Shown piece after piece: positions 22,291-34,713 of a DNA stretch of 64,000 nt; position 1 is the stretch's first letter, and the number at the start of each line of letters is the position of its first letter. The stretch is from Pomphorhynchus laevis. Taxonomy: Eukaryota > Acanthocephala > Palaeacanthocephala > Echinorhynchida > Pomphorhynchidae. The notes beneath the pieces are model-generated. The model saw only the letters and a program-made list of their open reading frames with translations, was not told the DNA's origin and did not search any database. The stretch covers positions 1-64,000 of the forward strand of contig WNNJ02002210.1 in the NCBI GenBank assembly GCA_012934845.2, read 5' to 3'. Position numbers and translations under genes: made by a program.

Positions 22291-24093
22291 TGAGTCCGTC
22301 AGTATTAATATTTGTGTTCTAAATAGGTCCCCATCAGTTCCAATAAATTTTGAAGATTTAAAGCTACTGTTGAGCTCATTGTGATTAGCAAACATTTTAT
22401 ACTCGTTGGCAATTTCAATGCACCAAAATCAAACTGATAATCTATCTTCACTGAACGTAGCTTTGATGAAAATTATTTATCCGAATTCCTAGTTGCCAAA
22501 CTGATTCTAATTCAGCATATATACAAACCTACATGAAGTTCATCAAGGCCGGGATTCATTCTCGATTTAGCATTCACCAAACGTATCACTGGCATTGAAA
22601 AAGTTTGTTATCTGCCACCTATCGACGGTAAAACTGATGAAATTTTTAAATTTTAGTCAACTTCACCCACTTCGCGTAATAGGTGAAGATAATGAACTAC
22701 TTTTTCAGATTTCGGAGTAACTAATGAATATATCAGAAGCATTCGCTCCAACACGTGCAATTTCTTCACAACCGAAATTTCCTGCTTGGTTTGATAAAGA
22801 TCTAAAGCTTAAGTTGAAAACTCGTAATCACTTTGGCGCATGTCACGTTCAAATTTGGATATAATTCGTCGTTATAGACTAATACGAAACTTTTGTACAG
22901 GACTAAAACTAAGAAAGCGGAATGAGTTCTCAGCAGTTATTGCGATTAAGGCTTATGAACAGCCTAAACAGTTTTGGGTATATGTTCGCCGCAATAGAAC
23001 TATTCCTTCTCTAATTAATTCTATTAATACAGTGAAGGGTGTTTAATTTTATTAATACAGCGAATTGACTAATAAAGTTGAAATTGCTGAAGCTCTGGCT
23101 TCGGGCTTTTCTCTTCCGTGTGATGATTATGTGAAAACTGCTAATATTTGGAGATTAGGAGCTATTGCACAACTTTAACAATTTCTAAAATATATTCCAG
23201 TGAAGTTGAGAGGTGCTTAAGAAATCTCGACGCACATAGCTAAATATGCCCGGATGACATTTCTCTGTTACTTCTAAAAACTCTGTGTTCATGTATTGCT
23301 CCATTTCTTATCAAGCTCTTTCAATACAGTATTTCAAACTCCTGGGTTCCGAATTTGTGGAAGCCTGCAATTATTGTCCCAATTCCCAAGAAACCGATAC
23401 CGTCATCTTGCTCAGACTATATACCTATAAGCCTTTCAAATTCCATGTAAAGTTCTGGAAAGATTGATTGCCCGTGAAATTTTGCATCATTTAGATGAAC
23501 ACTGTGTTATTAAAATTCACTGCACGGTTTTCTTTCCAAGCAGTCGTGTCTTATCAATTAGTTGTCAGCCCGTGAATTATGGGCTGACAATTATTGCTCA
23601 GACTATATACCTATAAGCCTTTCAAATTCCATGTAAAGTTCTGGAAAGATTGATTGCCCGTGAAATTTTGCATCATTTAGATGAACACTGTGTTATTAAA
23701 ATTCACTGCACGGTTTTCTTTCCAAGCAGTCGTGTCTTATCAATTAGTTGTCAGCCCGTGAATTATGGACTGAGGCAACTGGCTCAGGTAAATACGTCGA
23801 AGTTATCTTTTAAAATGTTTCAAAGGCATTCGATTGAGTTTTGCGCTCATGTCTAACTAATTTGTTATCTCACTTTCGTGTTCCTTGTACCATTTGCTAT
23901 TAGATTTAGGAATTCATATAACGACGTTTCTACGGAGTTAGAAACCACGTTTTCACTACAGATATGTAAAATGTGGAATCTATCAGTGTAACTTCTTCTT
24001 ATTACATTTTTAAATGACTTACTATTACGTATAAATTTGTTCAAGAAAAAGTTGCAGATGGTCTCGATGCGCTCGCCGATCAGTTGCAGTAAG
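22291..24093 (+). mobile_element. Old CR1/Jockey-like LINE, segment 3: end of EN, linker, start of RT
   Basis: Near 22,315 a frame reads I-N-I-C-V-L-N-R-S-P-S-V-P-I-N-F, matching the EN block C-V-Y-R-P-P-S. G-N-F-N-A-P follows near 22,410. The linker at 22,840-23,040 has the typical R-R-Y-R-L ... F-W-V-Y-V-R-R-N block. The RT N-terminus at 23,200-23,460 has C-P-D (G/D)-I and a [11 protein letters not shown] block. Stops and shifts are frequent. A 178-bp piece is tandemly repeated at 23,415-23,770. A second copy of 22,760-24,093 lies inverted at 41,082-42,236. Confidence 0.7.
23415..23770. repeat. Tandem duplication of about 178 bp within LINE RT
   Basis: The stretch from gctcagactatatac to gtgaattatgg occurs twice in a row, almost unchanged. 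The seam contains the hairpin tgtcagccc/gggctgaca. The inverted copy at 41.4-41.6 kb has only one unit. Confidence 0.85.
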
Positions 24094-24326
24094 TAATATA
24101 TTCCAGTGAAGTTGAGACGTGCTTAAGAAATCTCGACGCACATAGCTCAACGTGCCCGGATGGCATTTCTCCGTTCCTTCTAAAAACTCTGTCTTCATGT
24201 ATTGCTCCATTTCTTATCAAGCTCTTTCAATACAGTATTTCCAACTCCTAGGTTCCGAATTCGTGGAAGTCTGCAATTATTGTCCCAATTTCTAAGAAAT
24301 TGATACCGTCATCTTGCTTAGACTGT
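24094..24326 (+). mobile_element. Repeated LINE RT fragment
   Basis: This repeats the sequence of about 23,190-23,420 (atattccagtgaagttgag onwards) with roughly ten differences. It is probably part of a second copy of the same LINE, cut at 24,326 by the LTR element. Confidence 0.7.
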
Positions 24327-27300
24327 AAGCAAATTGATTAAAATGAAACAGTAGGCAGTGATTTTTTTCTTAGTAAGAACTCAAAACATTGGAAAACGAA
24401 ACCAGTTATATATGAGCGACATATCGTTTTAACAGTCACAAAATAAACAATCAAAGGCGGCGTCAATACCACTATACAAATCAGCAACAAGAGAAATCAT
24501 ATCGTATCGATCTTGGCAGCATCAAAACATTGCAAATAATGCTGCTTTGTTGGTTGAGAGACACGCCCCTGTGATGATCACATCATCACTTAGTCTTTCG
24601 GATACAGCGGCGTATTTCTCTTTCTTTGAACACGAGGGATAATTTCAGATTTAGTATCTGAACGTATGCCATCATCAGCATTAGCAAGACTCTGTGATTC
24701 ATTGTAGTTATTCGAAATTGACATGCTAGAATGATTCTTGCAATATGTTGCCTTCCGAAGATCAGCTATGTGTCGTGGAATACCAGCAACTTCGACCGAC
24801 AACCCATTACCTGCTCCGGTTACCACTTGCATAGGCCATTCTGTGAACCAACGCGATCCAGGCGACCAAACATACACTGCATCTCCAGGCGAGAAGTCAT
24901 GTACTACCGTATTCGATTTGTGTTGTTTAACGAACACAGGAAGTCGAATTCGTATGAATAAATTTGATCTACTAGGGAGCTAGGTGAAACTGTCAAGTCT
25001 GTTGGTGATACATTATGCAAATAAACAGCTTCTTCGATCATAATGGATGTCGACTTACAGTACGCATAACATGCCGATGTAATCTCTCAACAATTCCATT
25101 CCCTTGTGGACGATATTCACATATATACCAAATATCTACTCCGAATTTCTTACACACTTTTGTGAACATTTGTGATCTGAATGTCAAGGCGTTATATCCT
25201 CTATGGCGTTTGCTGTGAATTCGCTCGATTCGTTCGACAATTGCTTCCGAACGGAGAAGCGACTCGGTCCATAATCGATTAAGCTCAGATAAGGTCGGTT
25301 GTCGTAATGCGTTATGTCCACTGCAAGTATGGTCCAGTTCTCAAGGACTCTGAGGTGACCCGTTTCCCAGCATATCGAACTTGGATCTATCCTAAGTCAA
25401 TGATCGCATGATTTAATTATTTTATCCGCTTCTGATCTCCGGAATTTATGGTCAGAAAAAACTCGATTTGCCTAATACAATGTTCGCTCGACACCCTGAG
25501 GATGATTTTCGTGATGTGTTCTTAGTGTTCGCAGTCTTTCATTACATGAAGCAAAACAACATGCGGTCGAATTTATCCAGGCTTTTGGGATTCTAGATAG
25601 GACATCAGCTTTATTCTTTGATGATTCTATTTTTTTCTATTGTTGCATCAATTTCATACTCTTCGAGTATTTGACGCAAAAGGCTAACTTGTCTTCGAAC
25701 TAATGCTTGGCCTAATCCACGAGCTGGTATTGGATTATCACGCATTATGGCACACGCTACCCAGGCACGAACTGAAGAGGAATCAGTAAGTATTTTGATT
25801 TTACTAAATTTATTGCTGATGGCAATATTAACACCCTTTATGACCGCTTCTAATTCTGCTAAATTAATGTGTGTATCGTCATCCATTTTGCGTAACCATG
25901 ATGCATCCTCTATCACATTTCCATTGAGTTCGACAACGACTCCGACAGCGACGCTACTCGCATCGCACCAAATGCTGACTGAATTCGATGTCTCTTCGAT
26001 TCTCCATTTGCCTTGAACTGGATCGTGTTCGCGAAATTTTACTGTGAGATTTTCTATTAACTTCATAACGTTTTCTGGAATCGGATCATCCCATCCTATG
26101 TCACCGCACAATCGCTTTAAATAGCTACACGATGGTCTAAGCCATCCGCAAACAGGAAAGTGACCAACAGAATGAGAAGAGGTGACGCTTTGTTGTCGGA
26201 ACGTCGCTATTTAAAGGTTTGTTGTCTCTTTTCCAATATAGCTTCCCATGCATTTTATAGACTTTTAAGCCAAGCACCCGCGCGTCGTCAATTTTATGGG
26301 GATCTTTAGACTCAAGGCCATACTTGGACAGGTGCAATTTTACTGATTTCGCAGACATCTAAGATTCATCTACTATTATGTCATCAAGATAACTGTCGCA
26401 AACGACTCTTACATTGTGATCTAAGGAGATCACTTTTTCCATAACTGCTTTCATAATCGTCGGTGCCACATTAAATCCAAATCCTAATCTAGTAAGACAG
26501 AACTGACGACCACCAAATCTAACCATCTGATATTTCCACAACTTCTCACGAACATGGATTTGTAGATAAGCTCTGGACAAATCCATAATAGACAAATGCT
26601 TACCCTTTCTTCGCCATGACCGAATTTTGTCAACACAGGCATCAGCATCTGCTGTGTTGCTTGTCACAAAACCATTCAATTCCCGAAAATCCAATACCGA
26701 TCGTACTTTCGATTTGTTTGCCTGCATTACTGCCATCAGTGGTATCAACGCTCTAAATTTGCCATCATACAGTATCAACCATCCCTCTCGAATCCAGCAA
26801 CTTACCTCCTTTTCAAAATCTTGCTGCAAATCAGTATCAATGCTATAGGAGGCTATACTATTGTACATTTTTTCAGGCTCCCCGTTTTTCCACACCCATT
26901 CACACGACCATGAATTTCTATCAAATATGGCACTAAAGTCGTCATCTCTAATTGAAACCGAAGGCATTTGCCGTTTTGAAGATACATGACTCGCTGATGC
27001 ATGATGAACAACATCCGCATCTCTAAGAAACTTTACAGACCCTTGAAAAATTTGAATACCACCCAGTCTATTGATGATATCCATTCCAACTAAAGCATCA
27101 AATGGAATGTCCATATCAACAGAGAGGCAACTTGTTTTAATGACTGCGCCACCCTGTACCTAAAAATCGACTTCAACGGTTTCTTTGCATGCAACTTTAG
27201 ACCCATTAATAAGCGTTGTGGTGCACTTTCCTTTTGTTGGTAAATATATTCGTTTTGATATCAGCGTTCTTGTCGCACCACTGTCCACTAAGCCATTGCA

Positions 27301-28135
27301 ATCTATACCATTTACTCGCATTTTTACACTAGAGGATTTGAATAATAATGGGAGGATACACTTAATCAAATATTAATATTCTCTGAAATGGTTTTTTGAA
27401 TTTACACCAGACTGACATCGATTCGCTAGATGGTCACGAGATCCATAATTGTAGCATCTTCGAATAGGTTTAGTAGGACAATCTCTAGATCGATGACCTG
27501 TCTGATCGTTGCTTCACGTTTAATCGATTTAGTATAATATAGCTGTGGTTAGTCATCCAGTTGACTCTCTAACATTGAGCGAGCCTTTACGACAATGTCA
27601 CATAACTGCATGTCGCTGAAATTCGATGATGTAATTAACTGAGATTTTACACTTGCTGGCAGGTCATTCACGAATGCACACTTTAAAAAATCCTCATTAT
27701 GAACTGTAGTGATAATTCCGAACAGGCGCTTTAAATCAGCCAAATAAACATCGACATTCTCGTCCAGTCGCAATTGTCGCTGCACAAACTGGTCATACGC
27801 CCTAGGTGCACTAATTGAAAATGCAATAAGCAAGGCTTTTCTAAGTGCCTTATAGTATTTTTTGAACGTCCGAATTTAGTCCTTGATAAACAGCAAACGC
27901 ACCTTTTGTCAGAAACAGGGATAAGCAATTACCGACGTCGTCTATTCCTTGCAGCTTTGCAATCACTTCCAATTTGCAAATCCATTATCCCAAATCGCCA
28001 TTTCCATCGTATGGCTGTACCACATCTGCCCAACGAATGTAGCACTGCTCATAGCCGAAATAGCTTGTAAGCAAATTGATTAAAATGAAACACAGTAGGC
28101 AATGATTTTTTTCTTAGTAAAAACTCGAAACAGAG
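24327..28135 (-). mobile_element. Ty3/gypsy-like LTR retrotransposon, broken
   Basis: On the minus strand the parts come in the usual order. They are a capsid-like piece (27,833-27,549), a CCHC-like nucleic-acid-binding stretch (about 27,500-27,420), an aspartic protease with D-S-G-A (27,369-27,160), RT (27,114-26,359), RNase H (26,111-25,611), an integrase region (about 25,440-24,960) and a post-integrase piece with G-D-A-V-Y-V-W (24,937-24,590). Short direct repeats of about 70 bp beginning tgtaagcaaattg mark both ends (24,327 and 28,068), probably remnants of LTRs. The element is broken, with at least half a dozen interruptions, and looks old. A second integrase fragment lies at 42.2-42.8 kb. 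Confidence 0.85.
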
Positions 28136-28400
28136 GGTCAATGTGACGGTCTCAAGTCAAAGTGACCCAGTATGTCTTCATAAGGCAGCGACGCCACCGT
28201 TGGTGCTAGTTTTGTTGCCATGCGAAGTACCCTCTCTGATTTCTTATGTTCATGCACATTACGTGGGTATACAACTGGGGCTGCATCTAAACGTCGCATC
28301 GATACATGTGCTAAAATCTGAGGCCGAAGAGCAGTCGGTTCAACGCTATCATTTTATTGGAGTTGGCACAAGCTTGCTCAGTTTGCTTTTTGGTTACTCA
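28136..28400. other. Unassigned sequence
   Basis: A 93-codon plus-strand frame is present at 28,143-28,424. Its sequence matches nothing I recognise and it lacks gene context. Confidence 0.4.
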
Positions 28401-29580
28401 ATTAGATGTAACCCATACTCCTAAATCTTTGTAACTATCAACACTTTCCATAAGGCAGCCCTTATATTTGTAACAAACAGATGTTAGTTTTGGTTCCAGA
28501 ATTCCTTAGTCGACGTTTCTACAGAGATAGTGTAGGTAGCCACGTTTCCACTACAAAATATCCAAATTATGGAGTCCCTCAGGGTACTGCATTGGGTCCT
28601 CTTTTTTATCGCATTTCTCAATGACATATTATTACATATCCAAAACCCATGCTTAGCCTTTGCCGATGATGTAAAACTATATTGCACTAGAGATAGTAAA
28701 CTGGATGCTAAACTGTTGCAGAACGACCATGACTGCATTTATGAATGAAGTGAAGCAACGCAGATGAATTTGAATATAAGTAAATGCGTATGTATGAGTT
28801 TAGGTAGCGTTGGGATCGATCATAATTACTACATTGTAGGACCGATACTTACTATTGTATCTGAATAAAAGGATTTGGGTGTGATAATACACAAGACACT
28901 AAAAACACTTTTGAATACTAACGTTGCTCTCAGTAAGGCAGTTCGAGCCTTGTATTGCATCAAAAATTGCTTCTCTAGAATAAATCCTTCTGTCTTTAAA
29001 CTCCTATATTGTTCTTTGGTTAGTCCACATCTTGAATATCGCATTCAAGCTGTTTTTCCATGTACTAAAAAAAGAATTACCGATCTCGAATCAGTGCTTC
29101 GTCGTGGGTCTCGAATTTGCTTTCAGAATTCGTATTCGAATGAGGACAGGTTATCCTTGTTAGGTTTATGTTCAATGAGACAAACACTACTGTATCTTGA
29201 TTTCTCGGCAATGTGGGTATTTGCCAAATCATTTGAAGGATATTCCACAAATGTTATAAAGTTTAGAACTACAAATTGTCGTGGACATCGCCTAATCCTC
29301 TATAAATTCCCCCGTGGTAAAAGTCATCGAGTAATGGGACACTCCCATCGTGTAATCAACATTTAGAATTCACTACCTGAGGAAATTGCTTGTGCCTCCA
29401 ACTATTCACATTTTAAACTTCAAGTGAGGAAGTGAATTCATGACAGCTTAAACCATCAATCAGTGTTCAACTACCCATTCGGCTGCTTACATTGAACACT
29501 TCATTTATTTTATTTTTATTTTTTTAACATCAACAGTAAACAGACTGAACAGTTTTTTTGTGACTGTCTTGTACTCAATA
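28400..29580 (+). mobile_element. CR1/Jockey-like LINE, RT second half and 3' end
   Basis: Motifs in order are Y-G-V-P-Q-G-T-A-L-G-P (28,560), F-L-N-D-I-L-L-H-I, F-A-D-D-V-K-L-Y (28,665), a K-D-L-G-V-I-I-H-K block (28,870), the thumb region H-L-E-Y-R-I-Q-A-V-F-P (29,030), and a C-terminal N-S-L-P-E-E-I-like motif at 29,370. The 3' end contains a T-rich stretch and ends cttgtactcaataata. The copy at 35.49-36.34 kb belongs to the same family and ends with the same tail. The frame is interrupted in several places. Confidence 0.8.
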
Positions 29581-29748
29581 ATAACGTGTCGAGCATAGCT
29601 CAAAGTTTTTTTATATTAGAAAGAAGGTAAGAAAATGGTGATGCCAAATAAATTAATAAAATACGTTGATATTGAAGTGAGCCTTTGATACTACAGCAAA
29701 AGCTGTTTACTTCAATGAAGTTGTGATTGTAGATTTTGCAAATATCAA

Positions 29749-30293
29749 ATGTACGGATTTATTTACGATCCGATAAAGAAAAAATATTTTCGTATACCTC
29801 CAGGTCAGCCGCAAAATGCAGTTATACTTGAAAAACGCCCCAAAATAGAAACGAGCTCGCAAAAGTACAGTTGTCAATCATGGCTAAATATCTTAAGACA
29901 TCGAGAAATAAACGGACCAACATACTTTGATTACGAAAATTTCTATACGTGTACAAAGCTTACTCAACTTCAAAATCAGCTGCCAAAATCGATTTTACGA
30001 TTACCTGGCGATATGTCAACGGCTAAGTTTTGCTCATTACGATCGGGAATAGTAATGGTATGCAGAAACGACAATACTCAGTGCATTTCGTTGCTTGAGA
30101 ATTGCACCGAAAATGAGAATTCGAATTTTAAAAATACGACTCTTAAAACGTTCAACTTTAGAACTCCTGTAATATTTTCAGATCGTCAATACAGCTGCCA
30201 TAATGACTCGTGTAATTTCGTGTTTGCATTGAATGTCAATCTTAATTCTGCAAATATCATTGAGCTTATCAATATAGGGGCCATTCATATTAC
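29749..30293 (+). CDS. DCAF4/WDR21-like WD-repeat protein, exon 1
   Basis: The exon opens with ATG and Y-G-F-I-Y-D-P-I-K-K-K-Y-F-R-I-P-P-G. This matches the N-terminal signature of DCAF4 (G-F-Y-Y/F-D-P-E-K-x-R-Y-F-R-L-L-P-G). DCAF4 proteins are substrate receptors of the CUL4-DDB1 ubiquitin ligase. About 181 codons follow, Cys- and Asn-rich with no transposon motifs. The frame would meet TAA at 30,295, but a donor site ac|gtaaac at 30,293/30,294 precedes it. Joining to the acceptor at 33,722/33,723 keeps phase. The match beyond the first 20 residues is weak, so the family call rests on this block and on exon 2. A start upstream or an unseen middle exon is possible. Confidence 0.55.
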
Positions 30294-33200
30294 GTAAACA
30301 TAATGTGTTTCCTGGTGTATAAGAATTAAAATGAAAATTATCAAACTGTTAAATATAAAAGTTTGATATTTAATAATTATGATACATTTAATAATTATTA
30401 TATTTAATATTATATCTATTATTAAATATAATAATAGTTTTTTTTTAAATTTAAAGAAGTTTAAATAAAAAGTTGATCATAATTTCTGGACCATGATTTC
30501 AACAACTGCGTTAAAGAACACATTTTTTGCCAAATCGATAGTCTCTACATAAATGGATGCACTTATAAAACAGGGTTCACCAATCACCCCTCTCATTATT
30601 TACAAAGTACTTGACGGAGAAAAGTTCTGAAAATGGCTTTTACGGTACTAACCAATACATGAGACGACTATCGACGTATATTATTGAGATATAAAACTCA
30701 TTTTCATTTGAGTTTTCTCAAATGAAAACATGATCTAGTAAGATGCAAATTTTCTGAGCAATATGTAAGTTAAAAACAAACTTATCGATAAAGAATTCAA
30801 AATGTATGTTTGAAAAAAATTATTTGGAACAGGGAAGCCGTGATAACAACTAACTGGACGAATTTTGAAATATTAGTATTTGTACAAATAAATCTTGAAA
30901 TTTGTTAATGAATAATTTTTTAAATCTATATTATCATTAAATTAACAGTTTGAATAAAAAAATTAATGATTTATTAAAGTAAAAAAACACTTTTTTTAAA
31001 TTAATGATTTATTAAAGTAAAAAACACATGTTTGAATAATGTATACGTTTGCTTATATATAAGCATTTTGAAAACAGTCAAACCGAATATCATTTTTCAT
31101 AAATGTATCATACTAACTACTAGACAATAATTAGTAAAATCCGTAGGCATCGTAACATGTGTAAAATTGGTCATCCATTCGTATGTACATTCCAAAGTAA
31201 AAAACTACGCCAAAAGTATAAAAATACTTTTAATAAAAAAAGGATTTATTTTAACGTGGCAAATGCGTGCCAGCGCACGCTTACATGACCACAAACAATA
31301 AAACAAGACTGTGAATCAGTTGTCGAGAGGGTGTGAACGGAGGAGATGTTTGAATGTGATAAAGGAGGGAGCGCGGCGGACGTCGAGAGGGAGTTGATTC
31401 CAGGCGAGTGAGGCGGCGACGAGGAAGGATCGGAGACCGTAGTTGTTGGAGTAATTAAGAACGTGGAGTAAGAGAGTATGACAGGAACGAAGCGATAGCG
31501 AGGTGGGGCGAGTGTTGTCTAAGAAAGGAAGGTTGATGAACGATGGAGAGCTGACAGCGATGAGACGAAAAGTTACGAGAAGAAGGCGGAGTTTGATGCG
31601 GATGTGGATGGTGGGCCAGGAGAGTTGGGCAAAATATGTGGATGTGTGGTCGAAGCGACGGAGACGAAAGAGCACTCGAACGGCGGTGTTGATTATTCGT
31701 TGTAGGGGTAGGATGATGGATTTTGGAGAATTGGCGAAAAGGCTAAGGCAGTAATCGATTTTAGGGAAAAAAAGCGATGAAAGAAGAGACATACAAGAAC
31801 GGAAGTCGATAAGGGGGCGGATACGGCGGATGTCACGGAGAATTAAGTTAGACGAGCGGACCTTCTCACGGACGAAGGGTTTAAGGGAAAGGTGATCATC
31901 GAAATTGAAGCCTAAGAAAGTGAGATTGTGGACTATAGGGATGATCGATGAGGCAAAAGATACAATGGAAGGAGATATGTTTGGTTTACGGGGAAGGATC
32001 CACAATATTTTGGACTTTTCGGGGTTTAGAACGAGATGGAGATTGGAGAGACGTTTGTAGATAGAAGAAAGACAGTTGGAGGCAGAAATGCCGATATCGT
32101 GTATGCGATGTGCGGGTGCATGATCATAGATTAGAATGTCATCGGCGTATTGCATGACGTTAAAGGAGTAAGGTTTGATAAATGGAGAGAGAGCGCCAAG
32201 CAAAAGAGAGAAAAGCAGGGGACCTAGGACTGAACCTTGTGGAACCCCGCAAAAAATAGGGATGGGAGGAGAGGATGATGAATTAGAACAGACGCGAAAG
32301 GAACGGTCGGATAGATATGAGGCGAACCAAGCTACGGAGGAGGAAGAAAAGCCGTAATCATAAAGAAGGCGAGAAAGGAGGACGGAGTGGTCGACAATGT
32401 CGAATGCGGAGGAGAGGTCGAGGGAGATGAGAACACTATATAGAGCCTTGTCTCGAGAAATGAGTAAGTCGTTGTACACTTTTATGCATGCGATTTCTGT
32501 CGAGTGATTAGAGCGGAAAGCGGATTGGAAAGGAGGGTACAGATTGGATGAGGAGAGATAAGCGTTGATTTGTATTAAGATGAGGCGTTCTAAGAGCTTT
32601 GAAAGAGTAGGGAGTAGTGAAATGGGGCGATAGCTAGAAGGAAGGGAGGGGTCGAGCGATTGTTTCTTAAGGAGGGGACGAACTATTGCGGATTTCCAGT
32701 GTGAAGGGAAGATACGACTGCGGATGGACGAGTTAAACAAGGTTGTGAGAAATGGGGATATCGATGAGCATATAGATTTTAATATGTGGGTAGGCAGGGG
32801 ATCTGCAGGTGAGGTTTTGTTGGGCAAGGACATGAGGACAGATGATACTTCAGTAGGTGATACAGGGAGAAGATGAAAGAGTTCCGGAAGGATGAGAGTA
32901 GACTGGGCAGAGTGGGATAGGATGGAGACCGGGGTGTGAGAGAGCAGCGTGGATACTTTAGTCTGGAGAAATGACGAATAATCATTAGCATTGATGTTGC
33001 AAGGCGTAGAGGAACGAGCCAGGATTGAGTTAAAAGTATGCCAGAGAGTCTTAGAGTTGAATGAAGTGATGATTTTATGCTGCCAGAAGGAGTTGCATTT
33101 GGTACGTAGTAGGTGGAGATGAGACTGGTGAAGAGCAAGATAGGAATCACAGAAAGACGGAGTGATCGAGCGGAAATCGCGTCTCAGAGAGCGGTGATAG

Positions 33201-33722
33201 ACTCGAAAAGCATGGCGGAGTCGACGCTTTGAGAGTAGGCATTGGATGTCAAACCATGGGGCACGGTGCAAGCGACGGTGTGGGTGAGACTTGAAGGGCA
33301 AGAGAATATCGAGAGTGGATGTGAGTTCAGAGTCGAAAATAAAGGCGAGATCGTGAGGAGATGAATATGTTATTGTAGGTAATGATAGAGACGATTTGAG
33401 TAAGGCAGAGCGGAGAATTAACCTGGTATCAGACGTGGTATCATTATAAGGATTATAGGTCATCATGAGGAACTGATATGCTATCAGGTTTAGATCCCTA
33501 TTCTTCGACCCAACATAGAAGTAGGGCCAAATACATGCTAATGACGTATTTTGATTATCTAGTACTATATTCTAATATAAAGTATATTATTTACTATCCG
33601 TCTATTAAAATTTTTCTCTATGACTTTAAAATATAACAAAATATAATTAAATAAATAAATATTTTATTATAAAAAAAATACTTTTCGATTTTAAATCATT
33701 ATAAATGTAAAACAACTTATAG
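30294..33722 (+). other. Inferred intron of the DCAF4-like gene
   Basis: It has GT...AG borders and phase 2. It is AT-rich at both ends (30,294-31,230 and 33,420-33,722), with A/T hairpins near 30,360-30,430 and two copies of ttaatgatttattaaagtaaaa near 30,963 and 31,003. It contains one antisense L2-like LINE. Confidence 0.5.
31232..33418 (-). mobile_element. L2-like LINE copy M, 5' truncated, in intron
   Basis: A 2.2-kb minus-strand insertion whose 3' end (hairpin 31,265-31,280, tail and A run at 31,232) matches copy H. The 5' break is in the EN-RT linker near 33,418. The RT frame from there to the stop at 31,316 is uninterrupted. It contains S-Y-R-P-I-S-L-L-P-T, L-D-L-S-S-A-F-D-I-V-D-H, G-V-P-Q-G-S-V-L-G-P, M-Q-Y-A-D-D-I-L-I-Y and the C-terminal W-N-Q-L-P-L-D-V-R. 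Because the 5' end is missing it cannot move itself. Its near-identity to H shows a recent insertion, antisense to the host gene. Confidence 0.93.
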
Positions 33723-34449
33723 TTTGTATTTTTTGAACACTTTTGTTTACACGTTATTTATGAGTGGCCTTGTACGTGCTGACGCTCATTGCATGAACGC
33801 TGAGATAATGTGTCGAGGTTTATGTGAAATGGCCTCTGAAACAATGTATTGCTTACAGCCGGCACCAACAAAATACAGAATAGGAAAAGAAAAAGGTATT
33901 TCAATATGCACGTTAGACTGCAGAAATTTAATGAATTTCAGATCGCCTGATCGCAGCGAAGTATTTGCTATTGCTGGAATTCCGAATGAATCTGATCTGT
34001 TTATATGTTCTACACGTTTGGGAGATTTGACATTATATGATGAACGATTAAGTACAGGTAAAGTAAGAACTTTAATTGGGTCACAATTTCCTGGATCTCG
34101 ATCATTGATTGTTTCATCAAAGAAGATGTTGTTTGGAGGAAGTATGAAAGGAAAAGTTTTTGCTGCTGATCTATCAAATCATTCTGGTACAATTAAATCA
34201 ATCGATGATCTAGTTCCCAATAAAGAAGTTGAATGCAAGCTTAATTTTGACAATACGGAGAAACTTGTTTATGTGTTAGCAGGACAGAAGAATGTCAAAG
34301 TGTACAATGTCGACACAGGCCATATAGAGTCCATATACCTACCAAAGTGTAATAATTATAGTCCGCTGTTAAACCTTGATGATCCAGTCAACGGAGTCAT
34401 TTATGAAAACAAATACCGTAATGTAAATATATTGCAACACTCTACCTAA
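33723..34449 (+). CDS. DCAF4/WDR21-like WD-repeat protein, last exon
   Basis: After the acceptor ttatag (AG at 33,721-33,722) the frame is open to TAA at 34,447. The exon's first base completes the codon left by exon 1 (AC|T). The protein shows WD-repeat-like strands. Examples are D-L-F-I-C-S-T-R-L-G-D-L-T-L-Y-D-E-R, K-M-L-F-G-G-S-M-K-G-K-V-F-A-A-D-L (DCAF4 has L-L-F-N-G-C-R-S-G-E-I-F-A-I-D-L) and L-A-G-Q-K-N-V-K-V-Y-N-V-D-T-G. It is shorter at the C-terminus than vertebrate DCAF4. A poly(A) signal follows 18 bp after the stop. An in-frame ATG at 33,760 would allow an alternative start, but the splice phase favours one gene. Confidence 0.55.
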
Positions 34450-34466
34450 ATATTGGAAAGAATGCG

Positions 34467-34472
34467 AATAAA
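34467..34472 (+). terminator. Poly(A) signal AATAAA
   Basis: A canonical hexamer 18 bp downstream of the DCAF4-like stop codon. Confidence 0.5.
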
Positions 34473-34713
34473 ATATGTACACACCAAATGTTTTAACATT
34501 AAACAGGTTTAATATTATATTAATTATTATGATTATCGAAACATCAAAATTATTTAGAAGTAGGGACATTTACATTCAGACAAGTAAATTGGAATCCAAA
34601 ATATATTATATAGGAATCCAAATATAATTCCATTATATTGGAATCTAAACTTAAATAATTCTTTAAAAATAAAACGTTTTATTCTATACTTTACTTTAGA
34701 CAAGTTAAATGTG

